Assembly: GCA_964569025.1 (NCBI GenBank)
Contig: CAZMSQ010000010.1
Span: forward strand, 1-64,000
DNA length: 64,000 bases
Source of the DNA: CAZMSQ01 sp964569025
GTDB lineage: Bacteria; Bacteroidota; Bacteroidia; Chitinophagales; Saprospiraceae
Reading direction: 5' to 3'
In this document: positions 55,101-63,168 of the stretch, piece by piece
Layout of the letters: the number at the start of each line of letters is the position of its first letter
Position numbering within the stretch: position 1 is the stretch's first letter
Program-made: the position numbers and the translations under genes
Notes under the pieces: model-generated
Seen by the model: only the letters and a program-made list of their open reading frames with translations
Databases searched by the model: none
What the model was told of the DNA's origin: nothing

Positions 55101-55815
55101 AGGTGATTGGATTTTGTCTGTCAAAGTAACAAACGGAGCTGGTGCCGGTGGGAGTTTCGATGGCTGGTCGCTGGAGTTATGCTCTGATGTCAGTCTCAAC
55201 CCACCCCTGCTGATAACCAACGACACACTTGGGGTGCAGGAAGGGCAGGGCGTGACGCTCCGTAACGTATTCCTGCAAACCACTGATGCCGATAACACTG
55301 CTGAAGAATTGACCTATACTCTGGTCACAGAGCCCTCCAATGGTCATATGACCCTTGGTCTGGATACCCTCCAAACCGGCAGCAAGTTTACACAAAAGGA
55401 CATTGACGATTTCAAGGTGGCCTATTATCACACAGATACCACCATTGATGCCGATCAGTTCTATTTTATAGTTGATGACGGTCAGGGTGGCTGGGTAGAG
55501 ATTACCCCTTTCAACATCGTGGTTGATCCTGATGCATGGATTGTCAACACTCATGCTCCAACCGCTCAGCTGCCGACTTTAACGGTATTCCCGAATCCGG
55601 CCAGAGACTACCTGACGCTTGTCCTGAGTGCGCCATTGTCGGACGCCACATCTGTTGAAGTTTGCGACCTTTCAGGCCGCCGGCTTCTCACGGAATTTCT
55701 AGGTCGGGGTCAGCTTCAAAAGCAGCTTTATCTGGACAGTTTTGTTCCCGGTATTTATCTGTTGCGACTTGAGAGCCCGCAAGGTGTACTGACTCAAAAA
55801 GTTGTCGTGCAATAA
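52147..55815 (+). CDS. Secreted metzincin metalloprotease with P domain, T9SS type A
   Basis: 1222 aa from the ATG at 52147 (signal peptide about 1-21, ending TSGQ). Reprolysin-like catalytic domain about 205-440 with zinc motif HEVGHQFSANH starting at about residue 358 and the Met-turn IMSYAG about 36 residues later. Beta-sandwich and Fn3-like segments follow to about 870. P domain about 875-1016 (DIDIILQAPSGDKVTLIG, DAEGDWILSVKV). Cadherin/CSPG-like repeat about 1018-1130. T9SS type A domain about 1138-1222 (VFPNPARDYLTL, PGIYLLRL). It should cleave proteins outside the cell or on its surface; the substrate is unknown. Confidence 0.93.
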   Translation: MRKSFFLISFLTLSISYITSGQSISYWKQVDEQSIRLPQGSSPLDILPTDYAIFELDLEKVSEILAGAPAEFSGAGLPLSIPMPDGTLADIETWNSPVMEPGLSRRYPVLQSFTARRTDGAQATGRLGLTWQGFHAAFQTPRGPLLITPYAQGQTRFYLVYFLNDMDYSLYDLPAASCGVTHEESKEDENPPGVTAQLVSSRGSGSTGGNPISLRTYRMAISCVGEFGIQQGGTLEGVMSAYMTTVNVGNVVWERDMAIRMILADETDKLIYLDPASDPYNPSTIPNVLSVNPTLFDATIGFTSYDIGHTWTASPTGGVAGLAGLGVVCKTGGQHKSRAASSNYTNNVAAMTIEVFAHEVGHQFSANHSFNNCNGNENPSTAFEPGSGSTIMSYAGSCGSNNVQFGADGYYNIGSLEEFISYSRLGGGSTCPVVDSTNNTEPILDLPYPDGFFIPISTPFELTATAFDEDGDDLTYTWEQYNLGPQVPLGSPILGAPSFRSVPPGSNPTRTFPRLSSILNNSSDAREVLPTYSRDMTFKCTVRDNHPGAGGAVWDAVAFEATEAAGPFLVLGPNSGSVVWEIGKSAEVTWDVANTDKAPVNCQFVDILLSTDGGNTFPIILANDVPNNGEATIVVPNTPTDDARVKVKAADNIFFDLSNQDFDIIINQPGYYFGPEPLYQEICAPQAALIEFNTAPLLGYDSLLEVSLISSLPVGATLTFSQNPFRPSEGATATIDLTDVLVGGTYELEFMIVAPDLDTAFRQTTLSVTATDFSDLQLLTPTDGAAGESQLPVFSWSAAANAGSYRFVLATNPAFGADDILEEIAGIQDTAFQSVNTLLEKGEVYFWKVIPSNGCASLEPNLPHAFSTFEQSCTERTAFDLPKVISGSGLPEVTSTINIPSGGEVADVNVTNVNGYHEFLTDIDIILQAPSGDKVTLIGSFFCPTSDFNVGFDSESGASLGCPPTSGGLVKPAQSLSKFYGQDAEGDWILSVKVTNGAGAGGSFDGWSLELCSDVSLNPPLLITNDTLGVQEGQGVTLRNVFLQTTDADNTAEELTYTLVTEPSNGHMTLGLDTLQTGSKFTQKDIDDFKVAYYHTDTTIDADQFYFIVDDGQGGWVEITPFNIVVDPDAWIVNTHAPTAQLPTLTVFPNPARDYLTLVLSAPLSDATSVEVCDLSGRRLLTEFLGRGQLQKQLYLDSFVPGIYLLRLESPQGVLTQKVVVQ

Positions 55816-55875
55816 CAACTTGAATCTCAACAGAGCACCATACCGGTGCTCCTCCGTCACCTCAATCAAGGAATA

Positions 55876-56850
55876 ATGAAAGCCCTTGTACTGAATCAGT
55901 TACATCAGCCTCTCACAGTGCAGGATGTGCCTGATCCGATCCCAAAGCACGATGAAATCATTGTTCGGCTGGTGACCGCTGCACTCAATCATCGTGACGT
56001 CTGGATCAGCAAAGGGCAATATCCTGGCATCAGACTTCCGGTCATTCCCGGCTCTGACGGCGCCGGTGAGGTGAACGGAAAACCTGTCATCATAAATCCA
56101 AATATTGGCTGGGGCGAAAATGAAGCTGTGCAGGACAACGGATATCACATTTTGGGACTGCCCTCACAGGGTACCTTTGCCGCTCAGGTTGCTGTGCAAA
56201 GAGACAGAATTATGCCAAAGCCAACCCATCTTTCGTGGGCCGAAGCAGCAGCCCTCCCCCTCGCAGGCCTCACTGCCTGGCGAGCCCTTTTCAGCAGAGG
56301 AAGACTGGCCGAGGGTGAGAAGGTTCTCATTTCAGGCGTCGGTGGCGGCGTGGCCCTCTTTGCCTTTCAATTTGCAGTTGCTGCAGGGGCTGAGGTCTGG
56401 GTTACATCCGGATCAGATGAAAAAATTAGCAAGGCCAAGCACATGGGTTCAAGAGGAGGTGTTAATTACACGACACCTGAGTGGTCGAAGGACTTAAAAA
56501 AAATGGTCGGGTTGTTCGACCTGATAATCGACTCAGCCGGAGGTGACGGATTCAGCCAACTGATAGATTTGGCCGCACCTGCCGGCAGAATTGCATTTTA
56601 TGGTGGGACAAAAGGTGAAATGACCCTGAACCCCCAGAAAATATTCTGGAAACAACTTGACATTCTGGGCACCACCATGGGTTCTGATAAAGATTTTGAA
56701 GACATGGTTCGGTTTGTGAACCACCATCAAATCAAACCCGTGGTCGATGGTACATACCCCCTTGAACAGGGCTGGAATGCGTTTCAGAGAATGGAGGCGG
56801 GCCTCCAATTTGGGAAAATCGTGCTCCAAATTCAAGAACCCCTTATTTGA
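55876..56850 (+). CDS. MDR-family NAD(P)H-dependent oxidoreductase
   Basis: 324 aa from the ATG at 55876. GroES-like N-terminal domain (LNHRDVWISKGQYPG, PGSDGAGEV) and a Rossmann domain with SGVGGGVALFAFQFA near 155-170. Structural-zinc Cys residues are absent and NHRD replaces the zinc-ligand region, placing it near quinone oxidoreductase/enoyl reductase members. Cofactor likely NADPH; substrate unknown. A strong hairpin terminator follows. It starts 60 bases after the protease gene but looks functionally unrelated. Confidence 0.88.
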   Translation: MKALVLNQLHQPLTVQDVPDPIPKHDEIIVRLVTAALNHRDVWISKGQYPGIRLPVIPGSDGAGEVNGKPVIINPNIGWGENEAVQDNGYHILGLPSQGTFAAQVAVQRDRIMPKPTHLSWAEAAALPLAGLTAWRALFSRGRLAEGEKVLISGVGGGVALFAFQFAVAAGAEVWVTSGSDEKISKAKHMGSRGGVNYTTPEWSKDLKKMVGLFDLIIDSAGGDGFSQLIDLAAPAGRIAFYGGTKGEMTLNPQKIFWKQLDILGTTMGSDKDFEDMVRFVNHHQIKPVVDGTYPLEQGWNAFQRMEAGLQFGKIVLQIQEPLI

Positions 56851-56868
56851 TAAGCTCTGGGGAATAAG

Positions 56869-56903
56869 AAAAGGGCAGACCGAATTTCGGCTGCCCTTTT
56901 TTT
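56869..56903. terminator. Bidirectional intrinsic terminator
   Basis: A 10-bp stem (AAAAGGGCAG at 56869-56878 with CTGCCCTTTT at 56891-56900) encloses an inner CCGAA/TTCGG stem and runs into seven T on the plus strand. On the minus strand the same hairpin ends in TTTTCTTATT, so it can serve both the oxidoreductase gene and the small gene facing it. Confidence 0.85.
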
Positions 56904-56935
56904 CTGACCGGTTTTTGTGCAATCGGAATGTCTGC

Positions 56936-57100
56936 TCAACTCTTACCCGGTCGCGGATAAGACCGCTTAATCCGGGCGTTCAGCACCTCCTGCCGAGGCA
57001 AGACCTTGCGAACCTCCTTACGGAGAGAGCGGTTGAGCTTTTCCCCAAGAAGCTGCAATTGCTTCAATCCAGTTGCACGGGGAATTGTGGACGTGTTCAT
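56936..57100 (-). CDS. Small basic protein, unknown function
   Basis: 54 aa from the ATG at 57100 (the frame extends to 57136). It is rich in Lys and Arg, with a likely amphipathic helix (GLKQLQLLGEKLNRSLRKEV) and a basic tail (RIKRSYPRPGKS). No signal peptide. The convergent position, with the terminator at 56869-56903 lying 32 bases past its stop, supports a real transcript. I do not recognise the family. Nucleic-acid binding would fit the charge but is not shown. Confidence 0.45.
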   Translation of the reverse strand: MNTSTIPRATGLKQLQLLGEKLNRSLRKEVRKVLPRQEVLNARIKRSYPRPGKS

Positions 57101-57473
57101 GGGATAAAAATTAGAATGTTTAATAAAGGGTAACACTATGGTTTTGAATTGTTCATCGGATTATCTGAAAACAGAAGCTACGTCCTGAATATTCCTGATT
57201 TCAGACTCTTTTTCGGAAATTCAAGCTTTTGAGCCCGTGAATTGCAATAGTCTGCTTTCTCCCGGGGAATATCGTTGCCAAAAATCAATCCTTTCTGTGA
57301 CTTCAATCACGATTTATACCTTGAAAACCTGCAAAATACACGGTTTATTCTTTTCTCAAGTATTACGCTATTATAAAACGCACAAAGAATGCAAATTGTG
57401 GCCTTCCGGACACAATTTTTATCGATTTTCATATTTTCATGACATCAAACCTCGATTTTCCTGACTTTTTGTG
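57101..57473. other. AT-rich intergenic region, 373 bases
   Basis: No convincing gene. It contains an inverted repeat, AAATTGTG at 57393-57400 with CACAATTT at 57411-57418, extended by CC/GG inside and followed on the plus strand by extra T. This may end the glycosyltransferase transcript coming from the right, but the T tract is poor on that strand. The rest shows nothing I can assign. Confidence 0.4.
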
Positions 57474-58424
57474 TCAGGACGTTGTATTCGAGTCAGGCCT
57501 GAGGAGCCGTCTGATTCGGTAAGGGCGCTTTTCCTGTGACTCAAAATAAGTGCGCATAAGAATTTCAACCACGATACCTGTGGTAATGAGCTGGATGCCT
57601 CCGAGCAGAAGCATTAGTCCGAGAATCAGAAGGGGTTTTCCCCAAATCTCCTGTCCCATGATTTTGAGCGACAGCAAATAGCCATTGATCAGAATACCCG
57701 CTCCGAAAAGTAACAAGCCCCAGCTGGCGAAAAGGTGCATGGGTTTTTGAAGGTATTTCTTCAAAAAAATCATCAGTAACAGGTCGCTCATTACCTTAAA
57801 GGTACGGTTGATGCCATATTTGGAACTCCCGTGTCTTCGTGGATGGTGTTTGACATCGACCTCAGTAAGGCGGCCTCCTTCCAAATGGGCCAGGACGGGA
57901 ATAAATCGGTGGAGCTCTCCGTAGAGACCAAGCCCCTGAGCGATTTCTCTTCTGAACACCTTAAGTGTGCAGCCATAATCCCGGAGATACACCCCTGAAC
58001 TTCGCCGAATTATCCAATTCGCTATTTTGCTTGGCACCTTCCGAAGCAACATCCCATCTTTCCTGTTAGCCCGAACTCCTGCTACAAGGTCCCAATTCCC
58101 CTCCTCAGCCATTTTTACCATCATTGGGACATCCGAAGGGTCATTCTGCAAATCTCCATCCATGGTTACTACAAATTGCCCTTTTGCCTGATCTATTCCC
58201 GCCATCAGGGCAAGGCTTTGCCCATAATTTTTTCGGAGCTCAACAATATGAAAGGCCGGATGGTCTATAGCCATCAATTCAGCCAGTGTGTTGTCTGTTG
58301 ATCCATCATCTACGTAGATGATTTCATAATCGTATCCCTTCAGTGCTGCATTGATCTGCTCAATGAGTGGCTTGATGTTCAATTCCTCATTATACACACA
58401 AACGACAACTGACAAATACGGCAT
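57474..58424 (-). CDS. Membrane glycosyltransferase family 2 (DPM1/ArnC-like)
   Basis: 316 aa from the ATG at 58424. GT-A domain: SVVVCVYNEE at 5-14, YVDDGSTDNT near 37-46, DGDLQNDP near 87-94 carrying the metal-binding acidic pair, and a basic HHPRRHGSSKYG loop. Two C-terminal membrane helices about 232-256 and 263-290. Such enzymes make polyprenyl-phosphate-linked sugars on the cytoplasmic face. The gene before it encodes a polyprenyl-sugar-dependent transferase, so the two plausibly act in sequence. It follows that gene by 45 bases. Confidence 0.92.
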   Translation of the reverse strand: MPYLSVVVCVYNEELNIKPLIEQINAALKGYDYEIIYVDDGSTDNTLAELMAIDHPAFHIVELRKNYGQSLALMAGIDQAKGQFVVTMDGDLQNDPSDVPMMVKMAEEGNWDLVAGVRANRKDGMLLRKVPSKIANWIIRRSSGVYLRDYGCTLKVFRREIAQGLGLYGELHRFIPVLAHLEGGRLTEVDVKHHPRRHGSSKYGINRTFKVMSDLLLMIFLKKYLQKPMHLFASWGLLLFGAGILINGYLLSLKIMGQEIWGKPLLILGLMLLLGGIQLITTGIVVEILMRTYFESQEKRPYRIRRLLRPDSNTTS

Positions 58425-58469
58425 AATCGGGAGAAATCTTCTTTGGTTAGAAATCCATGGATGCATGGC

Positions 58470-60062
58470 TCATTTGAGCCTTACAAGACGAATCAGCATG
58501 GTGTCATGCCTCAGCGGCATACTGTCACGCGTGAAATGTGACACCTGTCTTGCAAAGTGCGGGTCAATCAGATACCATGCAGTTGGGTCTGGATGCTCAC
58601 TGTGTTCAATCCTGACGATTTCTCCCCGCTCTGCGGTAAGGTGAAAATCATTCAACACCCCATGAGCCGATTCATTGTAAATGTACAATTTTTCCCCGCG
58701 GGTCAACTCGCCGATCCGAATGGAGGCCTGCCTGCTGAGATGACCGAGATCATGAGCCACACGATCCGGGATAACAAACCAATCAAATCCAAGCCGAACC
58801 AACAGTAAAAAGGGAATCAATGCCCAAATGACATACCTTCTTGCGCGGAAAGCAACTCCGACCAATCCTGTCATACCGACCAGCAGAAAAAGACTTTTTA
58901 CAAAACGAAATGGAATTTCAGCAAGTCTGTCCCAAACCATCGGGAGCACTGAGGCAGGTACCAGCAGGATCATGACTCCCAGAAAAAAGTTCATCAGCAT
59001 TCTCCAACTGGCCGGATACTTTTTTTCCAACAAGCGGGCTCCGAAAAGAGAAGGTCCGAGAAGGAGGGGAAGAAGCATCAGGAGGTAGCGCGGATAGACC
59101 TCCGGAGAAAGCCAGTACGGAATACTGTTCAATCCGAGTGTCAGCAAAAGGAACCCTGTCAACTTATTCTGGAAAAGAGCCTGACGGACTGAGCGAACTG
59201 CGAACACTCCTGCGAAGAGCGTCCAGGGCAGAAAATGATAGACGACTTCAAAAGGGAAGGAAACCAGATGGAAAATGGTTTCGGTGAAGCTTTTCTGGAC
59301 GGGCGTTCGTTTCGCCGATTCGTCTACAAGCCGGAACCACAATTCTTCGAGTGGATGGATTTGACTGTAGAGTGCATAATACCCCCCGACAACTGAAACA
59401 AAGATGCCTGCTCCGACAATATGTTGCCAGGAAAACCACTGCCTCCATTGTTTGAAAAATAGGCCGCCCGCCAGTAAGGTCCCTCCAAGAAAGACGATGG
59501 CAGGGAGCCCCTTGAAGAGAAATCCGGCGGCTGCAAGTGCATAGGCACAAGCAAATAGAAAGAGTGGTGCTCTACGGGCATATCCGCGATACACAACCAT
59601 AAACATCCCGAACATTGTCAGTGAAAACCACATGTCAATCAGTCCGAGAAAGGACTCCCAGAAAAGAACCCGACCTGTAGTCAGAAATGCCAATGCTGTC
59701 AACATCGCGATCCGGGCACCATACTGTGGGCGGAAAGCCCGAAAAATACTGAAACAAAAAAGCAAGAGCGCTAACACTGTGTAAAAGCGGGACATCCACT
59801 CTTCCGGCTTCGAAAACAGGCTGTATAATGGGATGAGCATCCAGTTGTACAAGGGTGGCTTGTTGTAATAGAACTCGCCTTGAAGTGTCGGTGTGATATA
59901 ATTACCGGAAAGCATCATTTCCAGAGTAACGAGCGCGCGGATGGCCTCATCGTCTATGAAGGCCAGCATGCCGAGGTTGGTGAGCAGAGCGGGAAGCACA
60001 AGAAGGGCGGAAAGCCCCGCCATCATGTGGGGTATAGTATATGAAAAAAGCGTGCTCTTCAT
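58470..60062 (-). CDS. ArnT/PMT-like integral membrane glycosyltransferase (GT39/GT83 type)
   Basis: 530 aa from the ATG at 60062; the open frame extends to 60161, past the divergent promoter. About ten or more membrane helices. The first periplasmic loop carries FIDDEAIRALVTLEMMLSG and GEFYYNKPPLYNW, the acidic and KPPL motifs of ArnT/PMT enzymes. A soluble C-terminal part follows about 430. It should transfer a sugar from an undecaprenyl- or dolichyl-like phosphate to lipid or protein on the outer face. Forms a two-gene unit with the GT2 gene. Confidence 0.9.
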   Translation of the reverse strand: MKSTLFSYTIPHMMAGLSALLVLPALLTNLGMLAFIDDEAIRALVTLEMMLSGNYITPTLQGEFYYNKPPLYNWMLIPLYSLFSKPEEWMSRFYTVLALLLFCFSIFRAFRPQYGARIAMLTALAFLTTGRVLFWESFLGLIDMWFSLTMFGMFMVVYRGYARRAPLFLFACAYALAAAGFLFKGLPAIVFLGGTLLAGGLFFKQWRQWFSWQHIVGAGIFVSVVGGYYALYSQIHPLEELWFRLVDESAKRTPVQKSFTETIFHLVSFPFEVVYHFLPWTLFAGVFAVRSVRQALFQNKLTGFLLLTLGLNSIPYWLSPEVYPRYLLMLLPLLLGPSLFGARLLEKKYPASWRMLMNFFLGVMILLVPASVLPMVWDRLAEIPFRFVKSLFLLVGMTGLVGVAFRARRYVIWALIPFLLLVRLGFDWFVIPDRVAHDLGHLSRQASIRIGELTRGEKLYIYNESAHGVLNDFHLTAERGEIVRIEHSEHPDPTAWYLIDPHFARQVSHFTRDSMPLRHDTMLIRLVRLK

Positions 60063-60115
60063 AGCGTGAACTGGCGCGTAGCGTAAAGGTAGAAAGAATA
60101 TCAGCGCAAATTTTC

Positions 60116-60123
60116 TACATTTG
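60116..60123 (+). promoter_or_regulatory. -7 box TACATTTG for fumarylacetoacetase
   Basis: TACATTTG fits TAnnTTTG; transcription would start near 60130. That excludes the TTG at 60121 as a start and supports the ATG at 60148. No TTG 20 bases upstream. Confidence 0.5.
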
Positions 60124-60147
60124 TCAGCATGCCAAAACACAAAAACG

Positions 60148-61413
60148 ATGATATACGCCAATCAACCGGATCTTCGCTCGTGGGTTTCGGTGCCTGCGGG
60201 AAGTGATTTCCCGATTCAAAATCTCCCATTCGGTATTTTTCAATATCGGGGCCAGTCTCCCGGAGTCGGTGTCGCAATCGGTGAGCATGTCGTGGATGTC
60301 GGGTGGCTGCACGACCGTGGCCATCTTGACGGGCTTGACATTCCTGTTTCTGCTGTCAAAAACAGGTTCCTCAACGACCTGATTGCCTTGGGAAAACAGC
60401 GGACGCGGGCTCTACGGGATCGCCTTGCCAGAATTCTGGAGACCGACGACCCCTTTGCCGCACAGCGCGAGGCAGCTCAATTTCTGTACCCGCAACAGGA
60501 AGTCAATATGCTGCTCCCTGTGCAAATTGGTGACTATACAGACTTTTACTCAAGCCGTGAGCATGCCACAAATGTGGGTACCATGTTCCGTGACCCCGAC
60601 AATGCACTCCTCCCAAATTGGCTGCACCTGCCGGTCGGCTATCACGGCCGTGCCTCATCGATTGTGGTTTCAGGCACACCCGTCCGAAGACCGAACGGCC
60701 AAACTCGTCCTGACGATACGGCCCCTCCGGTATATGGCCCGAGCCGACTGCTCGACTTTGAGCTCGAGATGGCCTTCATAGTCGGCCAGTCGACCACCCT
60801 GGGCGAGCAAGTCGCAGTTGGTAAAGCTGAAGAGGCCATCTTCGGCTTGGTGTTGTTTAACGACTGGTCTGCCCGGGACATCCAGAAATGGGAATATGTG
60901 CCACTCGGACCCTTTCTTGGGAAAAGTTTTGCGAGTACTATGTCGCCTTGGATAGTGACACTTGATGCCCTTGAGCCTTTCCGCGTTGAAAGCCCTGCCC
61001 AGGACCCCGAAGTGCTCCCCTATTTGAAGTGCTCCGGTAAGAAAAGTTTCGATATACACCTTGAAGCCAGCCTGACACCGGCAGGTGGCGTCGCCACTGC
61101 CATTTGCCAGACTAATTTCCGGCATATGTACTGGACAATTGCTCAACAGCTGGCGCACCATACCGTCAACGGGTGCAATCTTAGGGTCGGGGATATGATG
61201 GCCTCAGGCACAATCAGTGGGCCTACCCCTGAATCATACGGCTCAATGCTTGAACTCAGCTGGCGCGGCACACGTCCGATTGTTCTATCGGATGGCAGCG
61301 AGCGAAAATTTTTGCAAGATGGAGACACACTCACTCTGACAGGTCACTGCAAAAAGGGGAATGTCCGGATTGGATTCGGAGAGGCTACAGGGAAAATCCT
61401 GCCTGCCCGTTGA
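60148..61413 (+). CDS. Fumarylacetoacetase
   Basis: 421 aa from the ATG at 60148. N-terminal SH3-like part (GSDFPIQNLPFGIF), then the FAH catalytic domain: DYTDFYSSREHATNVG (metal-binding Asp and catalytic His), LPVGYHGRASS, DFELEMAFIVG (Glu ligands), and FNDWSARDIQKWEYVPLGPF (Asp, Trp, Gln). It hydrolyses 4-fumarylacetoacetate to fumarate and acetoacetate, the last step of tyrosine breakdown. No other tyrosine-pathway gene is in view. Its TGA abuts the ATG of the PepSY gene. Confidence 0.94.
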   Translation: MIYANQPDLRSWVSVPAGSDFPIQNLPFGIFQYRGQSPGVGVAIGEHVVDVGWLHDRGHLDGLDIPVSAVKNRFLNDLIALGKQRTRALRDRLARILETDDPFAAQREAAQFLYPQQEVNMLLPVQIGDYTDFYSSREHATNVGTMFRDPDNALLPNWLHLPVGYHGRASSIVVSGTPVRRPNGQTRPDDTAPPVYGPSRLLDFELEMAFIVGQSTTLGEQVAVGKAEEAIFGLVLFNDWSARDIQKWEYVPLGPFLGKSFASTMSPWIVTLDALEPFRVESPAQDPEVLPYLKCSGKKSFDIHLEASLTPAGGVATAICQTNFRHMYWTIAQQLAHHTVNGCNLRVGDMMASGTISGPTPESYGSMLELSWRGTRPIVLSDGSERKFLQDGDTLTLTGHCKKGNVRIGFGEATGKILPAR

Positions 61414-61956
61414 ATGCAAATCGGTACGTACATATCCAGCCTTCGGCGACTCCGGTCGTGGCACCGGATGGCAGGCATTACTTTGGCCGCTCTGCTTCTC
61501 ATCAGCGCCCTGACCGGCATTTTTCTCGCCTTCAAAAAGGAAGTTGACTTTCTGCAACCCCCTGTCCGCCGTGGCCAGTCTGAATCACTCAACTCATGGA
61601 TGCCACTTGATCATTTGGCGTTCAAAGCGGAGCAGCACCTCAAAGAGATGCGACCTGAGACCAGTAATGCGCAGATTGACCGAATTGATGTCAGACCGGA
61701 TAAAGGAATCGCTAAAGTCCTGTTTGATCAGGGATATTGGGAAGTACAGATTGATGGGACCTCGGGTGAAGTCCTGTCTGTAGCACGGCGGCATTCCGAC
61801 TGGATAGAAGCCATCCATGATGGCTCAATCATCAGTGATACCTTTAAGCTGATTTCCATGAATTTTCTCGGGTTTGGCCTCATCGCCCTCATTACGTCCG
61901 GTTTGTGGCTCTGGTATGGACCCCGGAAAATAAGAGCCCTAAAAAAGCGACAATAA
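61414..61956 (+). CDS. Small PepSY-domain membrane protein
   Basis: 180 aa. Membrane helix about 21-43 (ITLAALLLISALTGIFLAF) after a basic N-terminus with WHRMAG. A periplasmic PepSY-like domain about 60-125 (VLFDQGYWEVQIDGTSGEVLSVARR) and a second helix about 147-168. The layout is a minimal version of the PepSY_TM family, which has been linked to iron reduction and protease inhibition; the role here is unknown. Abuts the fumarylacetoacetase gene (TGAATG) and overlaps the next gene (TAATG). Confidence 0.8.
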   Translation: MQIGTYISSLRRLRSWHRMAGITLAALLLISALTGIFLAFKKEVDFLQPPVRRGQSESLNSWMPLDHLAFKAEQHLKEMRPETSNAQIDRIDVRPDKGIAKVLFDQGYWEVQIDGTSGEVLSVARRHSDWIEAIHDGSIISDTFKLISMNFLGFGLIALITSGLWLWYGPRKIRALKKRQ

Positions 61957-62927
61957 TGGCTGACCAAATCCAACACAAGCAGCCAGACACCATTCCCGAG
62001 CGGATTATCGGAAAGTATACGGGGAGCCAGCCCGGACCTTTGCTCATTGTCTTTGGTGGAATGCACGGTAATGAGCCGGCAGGGGTCATAGCACTCGAAA
62101 CAATATTCGGGCTGCTTGAAGCCGAACGGGAAGTCAATCCCGGCTTCACCTTCTGCGGAACACTTCTGGGTCTCAGAGGGAATCGCCGCGCCCTGAATAG
62201 GGGGGTGCGATTTATTGACCGCGACCTGAACCGGATGTGGACCTTTGATTCAATTATGAGTGTACAAGGTGCACCGTTGGACCTCCTTCGGAATGAAAAC
62301 CTCGAACTTCGCGAATTGCTTGAATGCATTCACTCAGAAGTTGAAGCCTGCTCGCCGTCTGAAGTCGTGATGCTGGATTTACATACCACCGCCGCTCAGG
62401 GCGGCATTTTTTCTATTGCCAGAGAAGAAGAGCGCAGTGTGCGTATCGCCGTTGAGCTTCATGCCCCGGTAATTACCGGTATGCTCAATGGCCTGACTGG
62501 CACCACGCTCCATTATTTCACGACTGACAAAATCGGCCTCCCGACTTCTGCTGTTGCGTTTGAGGGGGGGCAACATCAGGATCCAGTCGCTGTCAACAGG
62601 CTTATTGCAGCGCTGACAAATTGCCTCAGAACTGTCGGGTGCGTCAGAGCCGAAGATGTCGAAAACCGCCACGATGTGCTGCTGAGAGAATACTCCATCG
62701 GCCTTCCCAAGGTTGCATCACTCATTTACCGTCATGCCATCTCGCCCGAAGACTATTTTCTCATGAACCCCGGGTATTCTAACTTCCAAGCTGTCAAAAA
62801 AGGAGAAGCAATTGCCCGCGACCGCCACGGTGTCATCAGGGCCGCAGAAGATGCACTTATTCTCATGCCGTTATATCAAAAACTCGGAGACGACGGTTTC
62901 TTCCTCATTCGCCCGGAGCAATACTGA
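61956..62927 (+). CDS. Succinylglutamate desuccinylase/aspartoacylase-family zinc hydrolase
   Basis: 323 aa from the ATG at 61956, overlapping the previous TAA by one base. M14-like motifs: GGMHGNEPAG near 35-44 (zinc His and Glu), RDLNRMW near 89-95, and DLHTT near 141-145 (third zinc ligand). VAFEGGQH near 205 fits the catalytic Glu segment. The family removes acyl groups from amino acids (AstE, aspartoacylase) or acts on related amides; the exact substrate is unclear, and no arginine catabolism genes are nearby. Third gene of a tightly packed unit with fumarylacetoacetase and PepSY. Confidence 0.87.
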   Translation: MADQIQHKQPDTIPERIIGKYTGSQPGPLLIVFGGMHGNEPAGVIALETIFGLLEAEREVNPGFTFCGTLLGLRGNRRALNRGVRFIDRDLNRMWTFDSIMSVQGAPLDLLRNENLELRELLECIHSEVEACSPSEVVMLDLHTTAAQGGIFSIAREEERSVRIAVELHAPVITGMLNGLTGTTLHYFTTDKIGLPTSAVAFEGGQHQDPVAVNRLIAALTNCLRTVGCVRAEDVENRHDVLLREYSIGLPKVASLIYRHAISPEDYFLMNPGYSNFQAVKKGEAIARDRHGVIRAAEDALILMPLYQKLGDDGFFLIRPEQY

Positions 62928-63168
62928 CTGACCATTTTCATCAAGGTCGTCCATCTTTCGCATTCGACAGCGCTCATGCCCTTGCTTACCAGAGACACAA
63001 AACTTTGTAAAACGCGCCCAATCCCTACGGATTTTTATATCTTGCCAATCTTGCAGGTAAACCCTTACCATTGGTCATTTTTTTCATCATACCTGATGTC
63101 TTTGCGTTGTTTTGCAACCAAATGTGCGATGGCTCTGTTCAACCTGCTGAAATACATCCGTGCCCCTT

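Noticed and set aside
57237..57464. 75-codon open frame on the plus strand
   Set aside because: AT-rich, no coding-like composition, no promoter box, and it spans the inverted repeat at 57393-57418.
62928..63168. Possible small gene or RNA upstream of recJ
   Set aside because: Short frames there lack coding character, and only an imperfect -7-like TATCTTG is visible.
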